The translations under genes were made by a program, and so were the position numbers. A stretch of 64,000 bases of DNA. Origin: Strongylocentrotus droebachiensis. Lineage: Eukaryota > Echinodermata > Echinoidea > Camarodonta > Strongylocentrotidae. The DNA is taken from assembly GCA_035222895.1 (NCBI GenBank), contig JAVYIG010006395.1:1-64000 (forward strand), in the 5' to 3' direction. How positions within the stretch are numbered: the first letter of the stretch is position 1; every line of letters starts with the position of its first letter. The notes below the pieces were generated by a model. It made no database searches. It saw nothing but the letters and a program-made list of their open reading frames with translations, and was not told the DNA's origin. Shown piece after piece: positions 22,701 to 35,261 of the stretch.

Positions 22701-25700
22701 TTCTTTTACCCTTACGAGGTCCTCCAAATAACTTGTGCAGGGGCATGATAGTGAGCAGAGGGATAGATGGTCTTTCCTTCTTTAACCCTTACGAGGTCCT
22801 TCAAATAACTTGTGCAGGGGCATGATAATGAGCAGAGAGATAGATGGTCTTTCATTCTTTTACCTCTACGAGGTCCTCCAAATAACTCGTGCAGGGGCAT
22901 GATAATGAGCAGAGGGATAGATGGTCTTCCATTCTTTTACCCTTACGAGGTCCTCCAAATAACTTGTGCAGGGGCATGATAATGAGCAGAGGGATAGATG
23001 GTCTTTCCTTCTTTTACCCTTACGAGGTCCTCCAAATAACTTGTGCAGGGGCATGATAATGAGCAGAGGGATAGATGGTCTTTCCCTCTTTTACCCTTAC
23101 AAGGTCCTCCAAATAACTTGTGCAGGGGCATGATAATGAGCAGAGGGATAGATGGTCTTTCTTTCTTTTACCCTTACGAGGTCCTCCAAATAACTTGTGC
23201 AGGGGCATGATAATGAGCAGAGGGATAGATGGTCCTTTCCTTCTTTTACCCTTACGAGGTCCTCCAAATAACTCGTGCAGGGGCATGATAATGAGCAGAG
23301 GGATAGATGGTCTTTCCTTCTTTTACCCTTACGAGGTCCTCCAAATAACTTGTGCAGGGGCATGATAATGAGCAGAGGGATAGATGGTCTTTCCTTCTTT
23401 TACCCTTACGAGGTCCTCCAAATAACTTGTGCAGGGGCATGATAATGAGCAGAGGGATAGATGGTCTTTCCTTCTTTTACCCTTACGAGGTCCTCCAAAT
23501 AACTTGTGCAGGGGCATGATAATGAGCAGAGGGATAGATGGTCTTTCCCTCTTTTACCCTTACGAGGTCCTCCAAATAACTTGTGCAGGGGCATGATAAT
23601 GAGCAGAGGGATATATGGTCTTTCCTTCTTTTACCCTTACGAGGTCCTCCAAATAACTTGTGCAGGGGCATGATAATGAGCAGAGGGATAGATGGTCTTT
23701 CCCTCTTTTACCCTTACGAGGTCCTCCAAATAACTTGTGCAGGGGCATGATAATGAGCAGAGGGATAGATGGTCTTTCCTTCTTTTACCCTTACGAGGTC
23801 CTCCAAATAACTTGTGCAGGGGCATGATAATGAGCAGAGGGATAGATGGTCTTTCCTTCTTTTACCTTTACGAGGTCCTCCAAATAACTTGTGCAGGGGC
23901 ATGATAATGAGCAGAGGGATAGATGGTCTCTCCTTCTTTTACCCTTACGAGGTCCTCCACATAACTTGGGCAGGAGCATGATAATGAGCAGAGGGATAGA
24001 TGGTCTTTCCTTCTTTTACCCTTACGAGGTCCTCCAAATAACTCGTGCAGGGGCATGACAATGAGCAGAGGGATAGATGGTCTTTCCTTCTTTTACCCTT
24101 ACGAGGTCCTCCAAATAACTTGTGCAGGGGCATGATAATGAGCAGAGGGATAGATGGTCTTTCCTTCTTTTTCCCTCACGAGGTCCTCCAAATAACTTGT
24201 GCAGGGGCATGATAATGAGCAGAGGGATAGATGGTCCTTTCCTTCTTTTACCTTCATGAGGTCCTCCAAATAACTTGTGCAGGGGCATGATAATGAGCAG
24301 AGGGATAGATGGTCTTTCATTCTTTTACCCTTACGAGGTCCTCCAAATAACTTGTGCAGGGGCATGATAATGAGCAGAGGGATAGATGGTCCTTTCCTTC
24401 TTTTACCCTTACGAGGTCCTCCAAATAACTCCTGCAGGGGCATGATAATGAGCAGAGGGATAGATGGTCTTTCCTTCTTTTACCCTTACGAGGTCCTCCA
24501 AATAACTTGTGCAGGGGCATGATAATGAGCAGAGGGATAGATGGTCTTTCCTTCTTTTACCCTTACGAGGTCCTCCAAATAACTTGTGCAGGGGCATGAT
24601 AATGAGCAGAGGGATAGATGGTCTTTCCCTCTTTTACCCTTACAAGGTCCTCCAAATAACTTGTGCAGGGGCATGATAATGAGCAGAGGGATAGATGGTC
24701 TTTCTTTCTTTTACCCTTACGAGGTCCTCCAAATAACTTGTGCAGGGGCATGATAATGAGCAGAGGGATAGATGGTCCTTTCCTTCTTTTACCCTTACGA
24801 GGTCCTCCAAATAACTCGTGCAGGGGCATGATAATGAGCAGAGGGATAGATGGTCTTTCCTTCTTTTACCCTTACGAGGTCCTCCAAATAACTTGTGCAG
24901 GGGCATGATAATGAGCAGAGGGATAGATGGTCTTTCCTTCTTTTACCCTTACGAGGTCCTCCAAATAACTTGTGCAGGGGCATGATAATGAGCAGAGGGA
25001 TAGATGGTCTTTCCCTCTTTTACCCTTACAAGGTCCTCCAAATAACTTGTGCAGGGGCATGATAATGAGCAGAGGGATAGATGGTCTTTCTTTCTTTTAC
25101 CCTTACGAGGTCCTCCAAATAACTTGTGCAGGGGCATGATAATGAGCAGAGGGATAGATGGTCCTTTCCTTCTTTTACCCTTACGAGGTCCTCCAAATAA
25201 CTCGTGCAGGGGCATGATAATGAGCAGAGGGATTGATGGTCTTTCCTTCTTTTACCCTTACGAGGTCCTCCAAATAACTTGTGCAGGGGCATGATAATGA
25301 GCAGAGGGATAGATGGTCTTTCATTCTTTTAACCTTACGAGGTCCTCCAAATTACTCGTGCAGGGGCATGATACTGAGCAGAGGGATAGATGGTCTTTCC
25401 TTCTTTTACCCTTACGAGGTCCTCCAAAAAACTTGTGCAGGGGCATGATAATGAGCAGAGGGATAGATGGTCTTTCCTTCTTTTACCCTTATGAGGTCCT
25501 CCAAATAACTTGTGCAGTGGCATGATAAGGAGCAGAGGGATAGATGGTCCTTTCATTCTTTTACCCTGACGAGGTCCTCCAAATAACTCGTGCAGGGGCA
25601 TGATAATGAGCAGAGGGATAGATGGTCTTTCCTTCTTTAACCCTTACGAGGTCCTTCAAATAACTTGTGCAGGGGCATGATAATGAGCAGAGAGATAGAT

Positions 25701-28700
25701 GGTCTTTCATTCTTTTACCCCTACGAGGTCCTCCAAATAACTCGTGCAGGGAAATGATAATGATCAGATGGATAGATGGTCTTTCATTCTTTTACCCTTA
25801 CGAGGTCCTCCAAATAACTTGTGCAGGGGCATGATAATGAGCAGAGGGATAGATGGTCTTTCCTTCTTTTACCCTTACGAAGTCCTCCAAATAACTTGTG
25901 CAGGGGCATGATAATGAGCAGAGGGATAGATGGTCTTTCCCTCTTTTACCCTTACGAGGTCCTCCAAATAACTTGTGCAGGGGCATGATAATGAGCAGAG
26001 GGATAGATGGTCTTTCATTCTTTTACCCTTACGAGGTCCTCCAAATAACTTGTGCAGGGGCATGATAATGAGTAGAGGGATAGATGGTCTTTCCTTCTTT
26101 TACCCTTACGAGGTCCTCCAAATAACTCGTGCAGGGGCATGACAATGAGCAGAGGGATAGATGGTCTTTCCTTCTTTTACCCTTACGAGGTCCTCCAAAT
26201 AACTTGTGCAGGGGCATGATAATGAGCAGAGGGATAGATGGTCTTTCATTCTTTTAACCTTACGAGGTCCTCCAAATAACTTGTGCAGGGGCATGATAAT
26301 GAGCAGAGGGATAGATGGTCTTTCCCTCTTTTACCCTTACAAGGTCCTCCAAATAACTTGTGCAGGGGCATGATAATGAGCAGAGGGATAGATGGTCTTT
26401 CTTTCTTTTACCCTTACGAGGTCCTCCAAATAACTTGTGCAGGGGCATGATAATGAGCAGAGGGATAGATGGTCCTTTCCTTCTTTTACCCTTACGAGGT
26501 CCTCCAAATAACTCCTGCAGGGGCATGATAATGAGCAGAGGGATAGATGGTCTTTCCTTCTTTTACCCTTACGAGGTCCTCCAAATAACTTGTGCAGGGG
26601 CATGATAATGAGCAGAGGGATAGATGGTCTTTCATTCTTTTAACCTTACGAGGTCCTCCAAATAACTCGTGCAGGGGCATGATACTGAGCAGAGGGATAG
26701 ATGGTCTTTCCTTCTTTTACCCTTACGAGGTCCTCCAAATAACTTGTGCAGGGGCATGATAATGAGCAGAGGGATAGATGGTCTTTCCTTCTTTTACCTT
26801 TACGAGGTCCTCCAAATAACTTGTGCAGGGGCATGATAATGAGCAGAGGGATAGATGGTCTCTCCTTCTTTTACCCTTACGAGGTCCTCCACATAACTTG
26901 GGCAGGAGCATGATAATGAGCAGAGGGATAGATGGTCTTTCCTTCTTTTACCCTTACGAGGTCCTCCAAATAACTCGTGCAGGGGCATGACAATGAGCAG
27001 AGGGATAAATGGTCTTTCCTTCTTTTACCCTTACGAGGTCCTCCAAATAACTTGTGCAGGGGCATGATAATGAGCAGAGGGATAGATGGTCTTTCCTTCT
27101 TTTTCCCTCACGAGGTCCTCCAAATAACTTGTGCAGGGGCATGATAATGAGCAGAGGGATAGATGGTCCTTTCCTTCTTTTACCTTCATGAGGTCCTCCA
27201 AATAACTTGTGCAGGGGCATGATAATGAGCAGAGGGATAGATGGTCTTTCATTCTTTTACCCTTACGAGGTCCTCCAAATAACTTGTGCAGGGGCATGAT
27301 AATGAGCAGAGGGATAGATGGTCTTTCATTCTTTTAACCTTACGAGGTCCTCCAAATAACTCGTGCAGGGGCATGATACTGAGCAGAGGGATAGATGGTC
27401 TTTCCTATACGAGGTCCTCCAAATAACTTGTGCAGGGGCATGATAATGAGCAGAGGGATAGATGGTCTTTCCTTCTTTTACCCTTACGAGGTCCTCCAAA
27501 TAACTTGTGCAGGGGCATGATAATGAGCAGAGGGATAGATGGTCTTCCATTCTTTTACCCTTACGAGGTCCTCCAAATAACTTGTGCAGGGGCATGATAA
27601 TGAGCAGAGGGATAGATGGTCTTTCCTTCTTTTACCCTTACGAGGTCCTCCAAATAACTTGTGCAGGGGCATGATAATGAGCAGAGGGATAGATGGTCTT
27701 TCCCTCTTTTACCCTTACAAGGTCCTCCAAATAACTTGTGCAGGGGCATGATAATGAGCAGAGGGATAGATGGTCTTTCTTTCTTTTACCCTTACGAGGT
27801 CCTCCAAATAACTTGTGCAGGGGCATGATAATGAGCAGAGGGATAGATGGTCCTTTCCTTCTTTTACCCTTACGAGGTCCTCCAAATAACTCGTGCAGGG
27901 GCATGATAATGAGCAGAGGGATAGATGGTCTTTCCTTCTTTTACCCTTACGAGGTCCTCCAAATAACTTGTGCAGGGGCATGATAATGAGCAGAGGGATA
28001 GATGGTCTTTCATTCTTTTAACCTTACGAGGTCCTCCAAATAACTCGTGCAGGGGCATGATACTGAGCAGAGGGATAGATGGTCTTTCCTTCTTTTACCC
28101 TTACGAGGTCCTCCAAATAACTTGTGCAGGGGCATGATAATGAGCAGAGGGATAGATGGTCTTTCATTCTTTTAACCTTACGAGGTCCTCCAAATAACTC
28201 GTGCAGGGGCATGATACTGAGCAGAGGGATAGATGGTCTTTCCTTCTTTTACCCTTACGAGGTCCTCCAAATAACTTGTGCAGGGGCATGATAATGAGCA
28301 GAGGGATAGATGGTCTTTCCTTCTTTTACCCTTACGAGGTCCTCCAAATAACTTGTGCAGGGGCATGATAATGAGCAGAGGGATAGATGGTCCTCTCATT
28401 CTTTTACCCTTACGAGGTCCTCCAAATAACTCGTGCAGGGGCATGATAATGAGCAGAGGGATAGATGGTCTTTCCTTCTTTAACCCTTACGAGGTCCTTC
28501 AAATAACTTGTGCAGGGGCATGATAATGAGCAGAGAGATAGATGGTCTTTCATTCTTTTACCCCTACGAGGTCCTCCAAATAACTCGTGCAGGGGCATGA
28601 TAATGAGCAGAGGGATAGATGGTCTTTCATTCTTTTACCCTTACGAGGTCCTCCAAATAACTTGTGCAGGGGCATGATACTGAGCAGAGGGATAGATGGT

Positions 28701-29377
28701 CTTTCCTTCTTTTACCCTTACGAGGTCCTCCAAATAACTTGTGCAGGGGCATGATAATGAGCAGAGGGATAGATGGTCTTTCATTCTTTTACCCTTACGA
28801 GGTCCTCCAAATAACTTGTGCAGGGGCATGATAATGAGTAGAGGGATAGATGGTCTTTCATTCTTTTACCCTTACGAGGTCCTCCAAATAACTCGTGCAG
28901 GGGCATGATAATGAGCAGAGGGATAGATGGTCTTTCCTTCTTTTACCCTTACGAGGTCCTCCAAATAACTTGTGCAGGGGCATGATAATGAGCAGAGGGA
29001 TAGATGGTCTTTCCTTCTTTTACCCTTACGAGGTCCTCCAAATAACTTGTGCAGGGGCATGATAATGAGCAGAGGGATAGATGGTCCTTTCCTTCTTTTA
29101 CCCTTTCAAGGTCCTCCAATTAAACTTGTGCAGGGGCATGATAATGAGCAGAGGGATAGATGGTCTTTCCTTTTTTTACCCTTACAACTTACAAGGTCCT
29201 CCAAATAACTCATGCAGGGGCATGATAATGAGCAGAGGGATAGATGGTCTTTCATTCTTTTACCCTTATAAGGTCCTCCAAATAACTCGTGCAGGAGCAT
29301 GATAATGAGCAGAGGGATAGATGGTCCTTTCCTTCTTTTACCCTTACAAGGTCCTCCAAATAACTTGTGCAGGGGCA
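19725..29377. repeat. 77-bp satellite array, about 125 units, inside Gypsy pol
   Basis: Head-to-tail 77-bp units with GGCATGATAATGAGCAGAGG, ATAGATGGTCTTTC, a variable CTTCTTTTACCCTTA and GAGGTCCTCCAAATAACT. Some units have one extra C (78 bp). The 62-codon minus-strand frames starting at nearly every unit arise because 77 bp rotates through three frames before meeting a stop; they are not genes. The right end passes directly into Gypsy pol copy 2, at the same point after FVPNFA-equivalent sequence as the single unit in copy 1. Larger blocks are repeated inside the array: a variant cluster with GGGCAGGAGC recurs near 20650, 23970 and 26900, and an 8-unit block at 22094-22711 is repeated at 22712-23330. 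Confidence 0.95.
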
Positions 29378-30212
29378 CACTTACCGGGCAAAATTGGGGA
29401 CAAACTTCCTGTAATAATTAGTTCACCCCTTAAATGCATGTACTTCTTTTTTCGCGGTGTGGGCCAATTCGCAATAGCTGCCGTCTTACTAGGGTCAGTT
29501 GCTATCCCCTATTTCAAAAGGATAAGTCCTAGATAGTGCACTTTTGGCACTTGTAACATTATGATGGCTTTAACTTGAAACCATGGATGGCTAGCTGACT
29601 AATGACCTTCCCTAACCTTTTTACATCTCCTGTATAAGGTTGTGTACCTCTTCGTACTGGGAAGGGGTGATACACACCTATATCGCTCCCTAACTGGCTG
29701 GGGATCGTGACAGGAATGCGGTGCACTATGATTTTATTATGTTCTCAATGGAGAAAGCGCTGAATACATGTGGATATTCTGAGACTACCGACTTAACTCT
29801 TATCAATGAATCCTTCCTGGGCAGGAGAGCCTGAAAAATCTAGTTGATTGGCCATTCAATCACCATGCATCTTCTTGTTCTGCCTGGTTGGCCTCATGGT
29901 GGTGGTGGTCTCTTGCATCTGCACGGATTCTAACGGTTGGCATAAATACACTTCCCCAAATTTGGCATGGCAGGGGTGATTCCGTGGGGTTTTGTATCAA
30001 AATAAGTATGGTCTGGCCATCTTGTCGGGCCTTATATCTACTGTCACAATGCTGGGTTCAATAACAAGTCCTTCTGGGAGTGTAATCGCTTTGGGTACTA
30101 CGACTAAGTTATAGTTTATTGGGGAGTAAGGAAACAAAGATTTCCAATATCTCTAAGGGGGACAGGAAAGCTACGGATATAAAAGCTTTTTGACAGTGTA
30201 GACACCCTGGAC

Positions 30213-30575
30213 CTAGTATCTAACAAGCATATGGCACCTTCGACCTTGTGTTATAGCTTTACTTTCATTGGCTCTCCCTACCAACCGGTTTAAAATCTCT
30301 TTTGGGTTTGGGGGAGCTCCAGTGTTTTTTTTTTTTTTTTTTTTTTGGGGGGGGGGGACATCTGAGTTGGAACCTACTGCTTGCCCAAGTGCGGTGGCCC
30401 CTGCCGTTAGAGGCATTTCTCTCCCTGATTTCGCCATAATTTGCAGGATAGGGGCCTGCTGGGGGTGTTTGTGGGGGTAGATTCTGGGTTGGGGGCGGGG
30501 CCTGCAGGGTCGAGGTGGTAATGCAAACTCCCACACAAAATGTCCCTCACCCCCACACCTAAAACGGCATAACAT
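30213..30575 (-). pseudogene. Gypsy gag-protease linker fragment, copy 2
   Basis: A 120-codon open frame that starts in the zinc-knuckle remnant (CRFRCGGEGHFVWEF: final Cys replaced), runs through a proline-rich linker, a lysine run encoded by the homopolymer, and LNRLVGRANES, and stops in the protease where the active-site region reads MLVRYQV. The active Asp-Thr-Gly is gone. This is the best-preserved frame of the element, but it cannot encode an active protease. Confidence 0.7.
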
Positions 30576-30735
30576 GACATTTTTACCTCTGACATTTTAA
30601 CTTCTGACATTTTATTTCCTGACATTTTAACCTCTGACATTTTAACCTCTGACATTTTTACTACTGACATTTTTACCACTAACTTTTTTTTACCTCTGAC
30701 ATTTTATCTCTGACATTTTAACCTTTAACATGTTT
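30575..30735. repeat. 15-16-bp minisatellite inside gag, copy 2
   Basis: About ten GACATTTTAACCTCT-like units. Minus-strand translation gives VKMSE repeats (open at 30407-30679). Homologous to 15420-15535 but with more units. Confidence 0.8.
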
Positions 30736-30740
30736 AACTC

Positions 30741-31211
30741 TAATCGCTTCTAGAGAGTCCTTGAAAATTTCCCTGCATCTTGTATACGATAACTTACCGC
30801 CTGTAAGCTTGTATGAATTCAAGAATTTACAGAAATACAACAGTTGAAAAATTAACTCATCCATCAACTAATCAACAATGCATGCGCTACTCAAGTATCT
30901 ATAAAGCATATTTACTGGGAAGGTGGATTTCCCTGAACATTGCAGAAAAAACCACCCAAGATACTTCACTATGCTGATCTGTTTTGCATTTTCCCAAAAG
31001 TATCTTGATGTGAGAAACACATAATTGGATATTAATTATTAACCTTAATGTTCACCAATTCGGATGATAGGATGGGGTTAGTTCACATAGACCCAATTAA
31101 ATTGAAATAATAAATGCTTAAAAATTAACCAAAATGTAAAATACTACTCTCTCATTCATAGTCTCTTTCCCCCTCTCTGTCTCTCATCCAACAACAGCAA
31201 GAGACCCACAA
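30741..31211. other. Unique AT-rich DNA
   Basis: No coding, repeat or regulatory structure was recognised. A short CT-rich run lies near 31145-31190. Confidence 0.5.
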
Positions 31212-31524
31212 TTAAAGGCATCGTTTAACAATGTTAAATCTGAGATGCACGGCCCTACGTGTTATCAGTGTCTGTGATATGGTGTAATATTGAAGCCCTA
31301 AAAAAAATTGAGCTTCAAAATGATCAAGAAATGCCTCAAAAAAATAAAATTTCTTTGAGTGACCGATTTTACCATACCCGGTACTCGTTTTCCCCAATAG
31401 CTCTGTAGTGTTATGAAAACCATTTGGCAAACGGTTTTCAAAATGTGTAATTCCAATCATAAATATCTTGATAATCAGACAGGCGATCGGCTTGTTAAAG
31501 TCATGGGGTTCCTGACTCACTACA
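31212..31524. mobile_element. MITE family C, copy 1 (one end missing)
   Basis: Begins TTAAAGGCATCGTTTAAC and aligns, inverted, with the copy at 39493-39878 up to CCTGACT near 31520. It then diverges, so the other terminus is lost. The internal near-palindrome AAACCRTTTGGCAAACGGTTTT is also present in the second copy. Confidence 0.8.
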
Positions 31525-32617
31525 GAGTTCATATTAGTTATAACACAATACTCGACGTAGCTGGAAATAGTTATTTTGTGTCTCTTGGTCGAAGGTCAAA
31601 CTTCTCTGCACAATTTATATACTTATACGCCGGAATCAGTTTAAGAGAGAAGAAAAGGGCAAACATCTAGAAGGGATGTGCAACATGGTGAAGTTGTTAT
31701 GAAATATCTTCAAAAGTTTATTCGGCTCATGGCTTCTACCTCCTTCCTTTCCCCCTGGGGTACTCTATACAGTCTTCTACTTCCATGCTCTACTCCCTCT
31801 CAAATCAATTTTACATCACTTTTTATATGTTACTTATCTCTGGATTGTCCCTGTATCCCAAACCCAGCCCCAATACACTGATCAATCCCAAATGAGCTTT
31901 GTGTTCATGCACAAGTCAATAAAATCCCTTTGCCCAATCAGTAATTATTATCCGCAAAGTGACCTTTCCTATTTCCCTATCTCGGGTGTCCTAGAATCTC
32001 CCAAAATATTATTACCCCGGTGCGAGAATTGTTTTGATATAGCTCTATAATGGGAGCAAGCCTTCTTTTCTTTCCCCTTCTCCTTTAAACATACTCTCGT
32101 TCAAAAACTTCCAACCTATAAAACACACAAATTCCTTTAATCTTAATTTGTTAGATATGCTCCCATTAACAAAATTTAATCTCGACCAACCCTTTTACAT
32201 CCAGCTCCTTCTTTTTATCATATTTCGTTATTCCTACAATCTCACCTTTTTAAAAATTGGGTACCTTTGATAATTCCTTATCTTCTCTATTTCCTTTCTC
32301 TTATTCTTCACTATCCCCCTCCAAATCTTTATTATCTTTATTAGGCAATTTCCCTTTACCCTGTTGTTCACGACAGTTGTCATAGACAAAGGCTGATCCA
32401 TGTTTATATATTGATTTATATAAACACAAAAGTATGGCTGGAAATTGGAAAACAAGATGCACATTAGGTTACTTTAGTTTGATTGCACCCTTCTGCTTAT
32501 TCCACACTTACCGGGCTTTTTAAAGTCTTTTTTTGGATCTTGTAGATAACTCCTCATTCTTGAGTGCTGTATCAGCACTTCATTATCTATGGCTCTGGAC
32601 AGGGAAAGATTGGCTGC

Positions 32618-32648
<31 letters not shown>

Positions 32649-33900
32649 CCTATTTCTTTTCTTACTTTCTCATTCTGTCTTCATTTCTCTCTCTATAAAT
32701 ATCTTTCTTTCTCACTCTTTCTTTCTCTCTCTGTCTCTTTCCACTTCCATATCCTACTTAAAGACCAAGCAGTTACTAACCTCTTTTCAGAGATCTGGAC
32801 ACTCGAACCCATGTCCTCCTTTTTGTTCTGGTTTTCAAGGTTGTCTCTTCCACAGTGTGATTCCATGTGATGATGATGTTGAAGGAAGCTTTTGTTTGGA
32901 ATCACTGACAACTCTCATGGAAACTGTTTGACACTTGAATTATGAAGACCCAGGCATCAGGTTTGACACTGAACAGATGAGAAGCAGGTTTCATGGAGTC
33001 AGTATGGTAAGATAAGCATGTTAATTAGCATTGTTTTGCCTGTCCAAAATATACATTTGCTTGCAGAAATTAATGTAGAGGTCTTGGAAGTATGTAGAAT
33101 ACAACACCAACGTTTCCTGCACATCTTTATATACTTATTTGGCCAAGTTTGGGGGTAGGGAAAGCCCAAAGCACGAAAAAGTATTCTACTTATGCCTGCA
33201 TCATGGTAAGTATGTATATTTTTGTTGGTATCTCTTTACTTTCTCTTCTTTCCTCCCTTACTAACTACCATTCTTTTCTTTATCCAGCGGCTTATTGCAA
33301 TATTTGCTAGCCACTAATTTGATTGTGAAATAGAATGAGAGCATAGAGTGTATATATTTTGTATAAGATTTTTTTTAAACAATCCACATTCATCAACTCT
33401 ATGGATTTGTTAACAATAAGATATGCTTTATTATGTTTTCCATGTCTGATGAAAGTGATCCATATTTTTTTTAAATATCCAATACTCTTTAAGAAATGAG
33501 CTGGTATTTCCCTGTTAAAAGACAACTATCTGTCTTCTAAGCCAGACATGGCATGCTTGAACAGAAGTGAAGGCTATATTATGATAGTTCCATGCGCACG
33601 GTATCTCACTTCTACAAAGTAATATTAGACAGCTCTGAGATACATGTTCAACATCAAAGCCAATTACTAATGCAATTGAAGTTCATTGTATTTTTAACCA
33701 CAAAATATGAGCAAATATTAGCACTACAAGTATGACCGTAAACTGTATTTGCATCTATTCAAATGGTCTGAGAGATGAGCTCCAATCTTGTCTCTTTTTA
33801 TAAGGACAAGAATTAAGATACCGGTACACCTATGTTTATCAGCGTGTTTTACACCTTCGTTTACTGATGATGCAGATAAAACTGATATTTTCCAACTTTA
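31525..33900. other. Unique AT-rich DNA with simple repeats
   Basis: No convincing gene. A (TA)n microsatellite lies at 32623-32648, followed by a CT-rich tract to about 32750. Open frames of 132 and 93 codons at 32533-32931 are created by these low-complexity tracts and have no domain. Confidence 0.55.
32623..32648. repeat. (TA)n microsatellite
   Basis: Thirteen TA dinucleotides, followed by a pyrimidine-rich tract with CTTT and CTCT runs to about 32750. Confidence 0.95.
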
Positions 33901-34830
33901 CAACAAGTCCTCACGAGTCCGAGACTTAGAAATGATTATCAGAAGATCTAACGCAATAAATGTCCTAGTAACTAAGAGGCTTGCAAGACACTGATGATTA
34001 TGAGCATACACAGCTTAGAAATCAGATGTGCTCAATATTTCATTCACTGGTATTGTGGAAGTCCTTAAAGGCCCACTGCACTACTTGTAGCTACTTGCGC
34101 CCTCTATATAACACACAATGCCTAATCAGTGACCATTGGTCCCCCATGATCCTCTTTATCTTATGATAACTGAGAGCTGAAATAACCACCTGTCCAGTGT
34201 CCTTGCAGTGTGGTCTAATCCCTCCTGTAAACTAGTACAAATAAGCTTTACAAGTATGAGGACACTGATGACTTTTACCATGCACATCTGATTTTATATC
34301 AGATATGGTCAGAATAGTTGATTTACTAGTATTGTGGAAATCTTCAAAAGTTTGAGGACACACTGATAATTGTAAGCATGCAAATCTAATAAGTCAAGTG
34401 TGATGATTTGTGAAAGTCCTCATGACTCTGAGGCTTACAACGTAGCTCAACTATCCAATACTGTGACATGTGTTTATGTCATCCTAAAATAACAGCAAAT
34501 AAAAACTGACTGGCATTGTGGATTAATTGTCCTATGATTATCAGCATGCAAACGTAATACTTTGAAATGTGGTCAGTATAAAATAGAATTGATTCACTGG
34601 CTCACTGGCTTTGTGAAACTCCTCACGAGTCTAAGGCTTGAAAGACACTTGTGATTATCAACGATCTAATGAACCTGGATGTGTTAAACTAAGATATGAT
34701 CAGTATATATAGATGTAACTGATTCACTGCTTTGTAAAAGTCCTCTTCAGTCGAGGCTTGGCAGACACCTGTAACAGTTAGGTGTGAAAGACCAATTTAA
34801 TAGACCTTGATTTATTCAGAATGGAGATAA
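33900..34830. repeat. Ancient degenerate tandem repeat
   Basis: Blocks recur in the same order at least five times with large divergence: GTCCTCACGAGTC-like, GAGGCTTGCAAGACAC-like, TGATTATCAGCATGC-like, GATTCACTGG and TTGTGGAAGTCC-like. Spacing is irregular, roughly 120-170 bp. It looks like an old satellite or minisatellite no longer homogenised. The exact boundaries are uncertain. Confidence 0.6.
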
Positions 34831-35259
34831 ACTGACTCACTAGAACCTATTACCAAAGCAGCATTTGGTGGTTCCCCCTGCAGCTAATGTCTGCATATTC
34901 TACTCCATTATATAAGTTTTTATCTTAGTTGAGTAATATAGCTTACTCTGCCCTTGAATCTCCTCTTCTAATTCCCATGATGATCCTTTCTAAAGATGTC
35001 CTAAAATATATTGCTGTTTATGAGCACACCTACCATTTAAAAACGGGGTTGACTTTTTATAAGGAGCCTGCCAATTAAACCAGGGACAAGAAAGACACAT
35101 GCAGACAAAAGCCTTCTCTGAAAACTATTGCGGGACGATAGTGTTCAGTTGCACATCCTTAATGTACACTACTGACACTACCTCAGAAGTCCTGCAAAAA
35201 GTATTCTAAATGCTTTATGGCCCATTGGAACAGGTCCTCATGAAATCAACATGCCAGTG
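34831..35259. other. Unique AT-rich DNA
   Basis: No feature recognised. Confidence 0.5.
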
Positions 35260-35261
35260 AC

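Larger units (their letters stand above)
29378..30740 (-). mobile_element. Ty3/Gypsy relic, copy 2 (gag-truncated)
   Basis: Minus-strand paralogue of 14243-15540, alignable throughout with scattered substitutions and indels. It keeps the RT C-terminal block with ATDPSKTAAIANWPTP (about 29435-29495), the RT N-terminal linker with the same core deletion (about 29640-29690), a protease remnant, a zinc-knuckle remnant CGGEGHFVW (about 30535-30560) and the VKMSE-type repeats. Beyond 30740 homology stops: the gag capsid and leader are missing. A T22/G11-type homopolymer near 30325-30357 adds a further frame disruption in the protease-gag linker. Confidence 0.85.

Noticed and set aside
19725..29377. 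Dozens of 62-114-codon minus-strand frames, at first like a multigene family of small basic proteins
   Set aside because: They follow directly from the 77-bp period rotating through three frames until a fixed stop, and they overlap each other. Extra-base units simply lengthen them.
19725..29377. Possible CRISPR array
   Set aside because: Units are directly adjacent and fully repetitive, with no unique spacers, and the context is eukaryotic.
32533..32931. 132-codon frame with a hydrophobic Ser/Phe-rich segment
   Set aside because: The hydrophobic stretch is encoded by the TA microsatellite and CT-rich tract. No start context or homologous domain.
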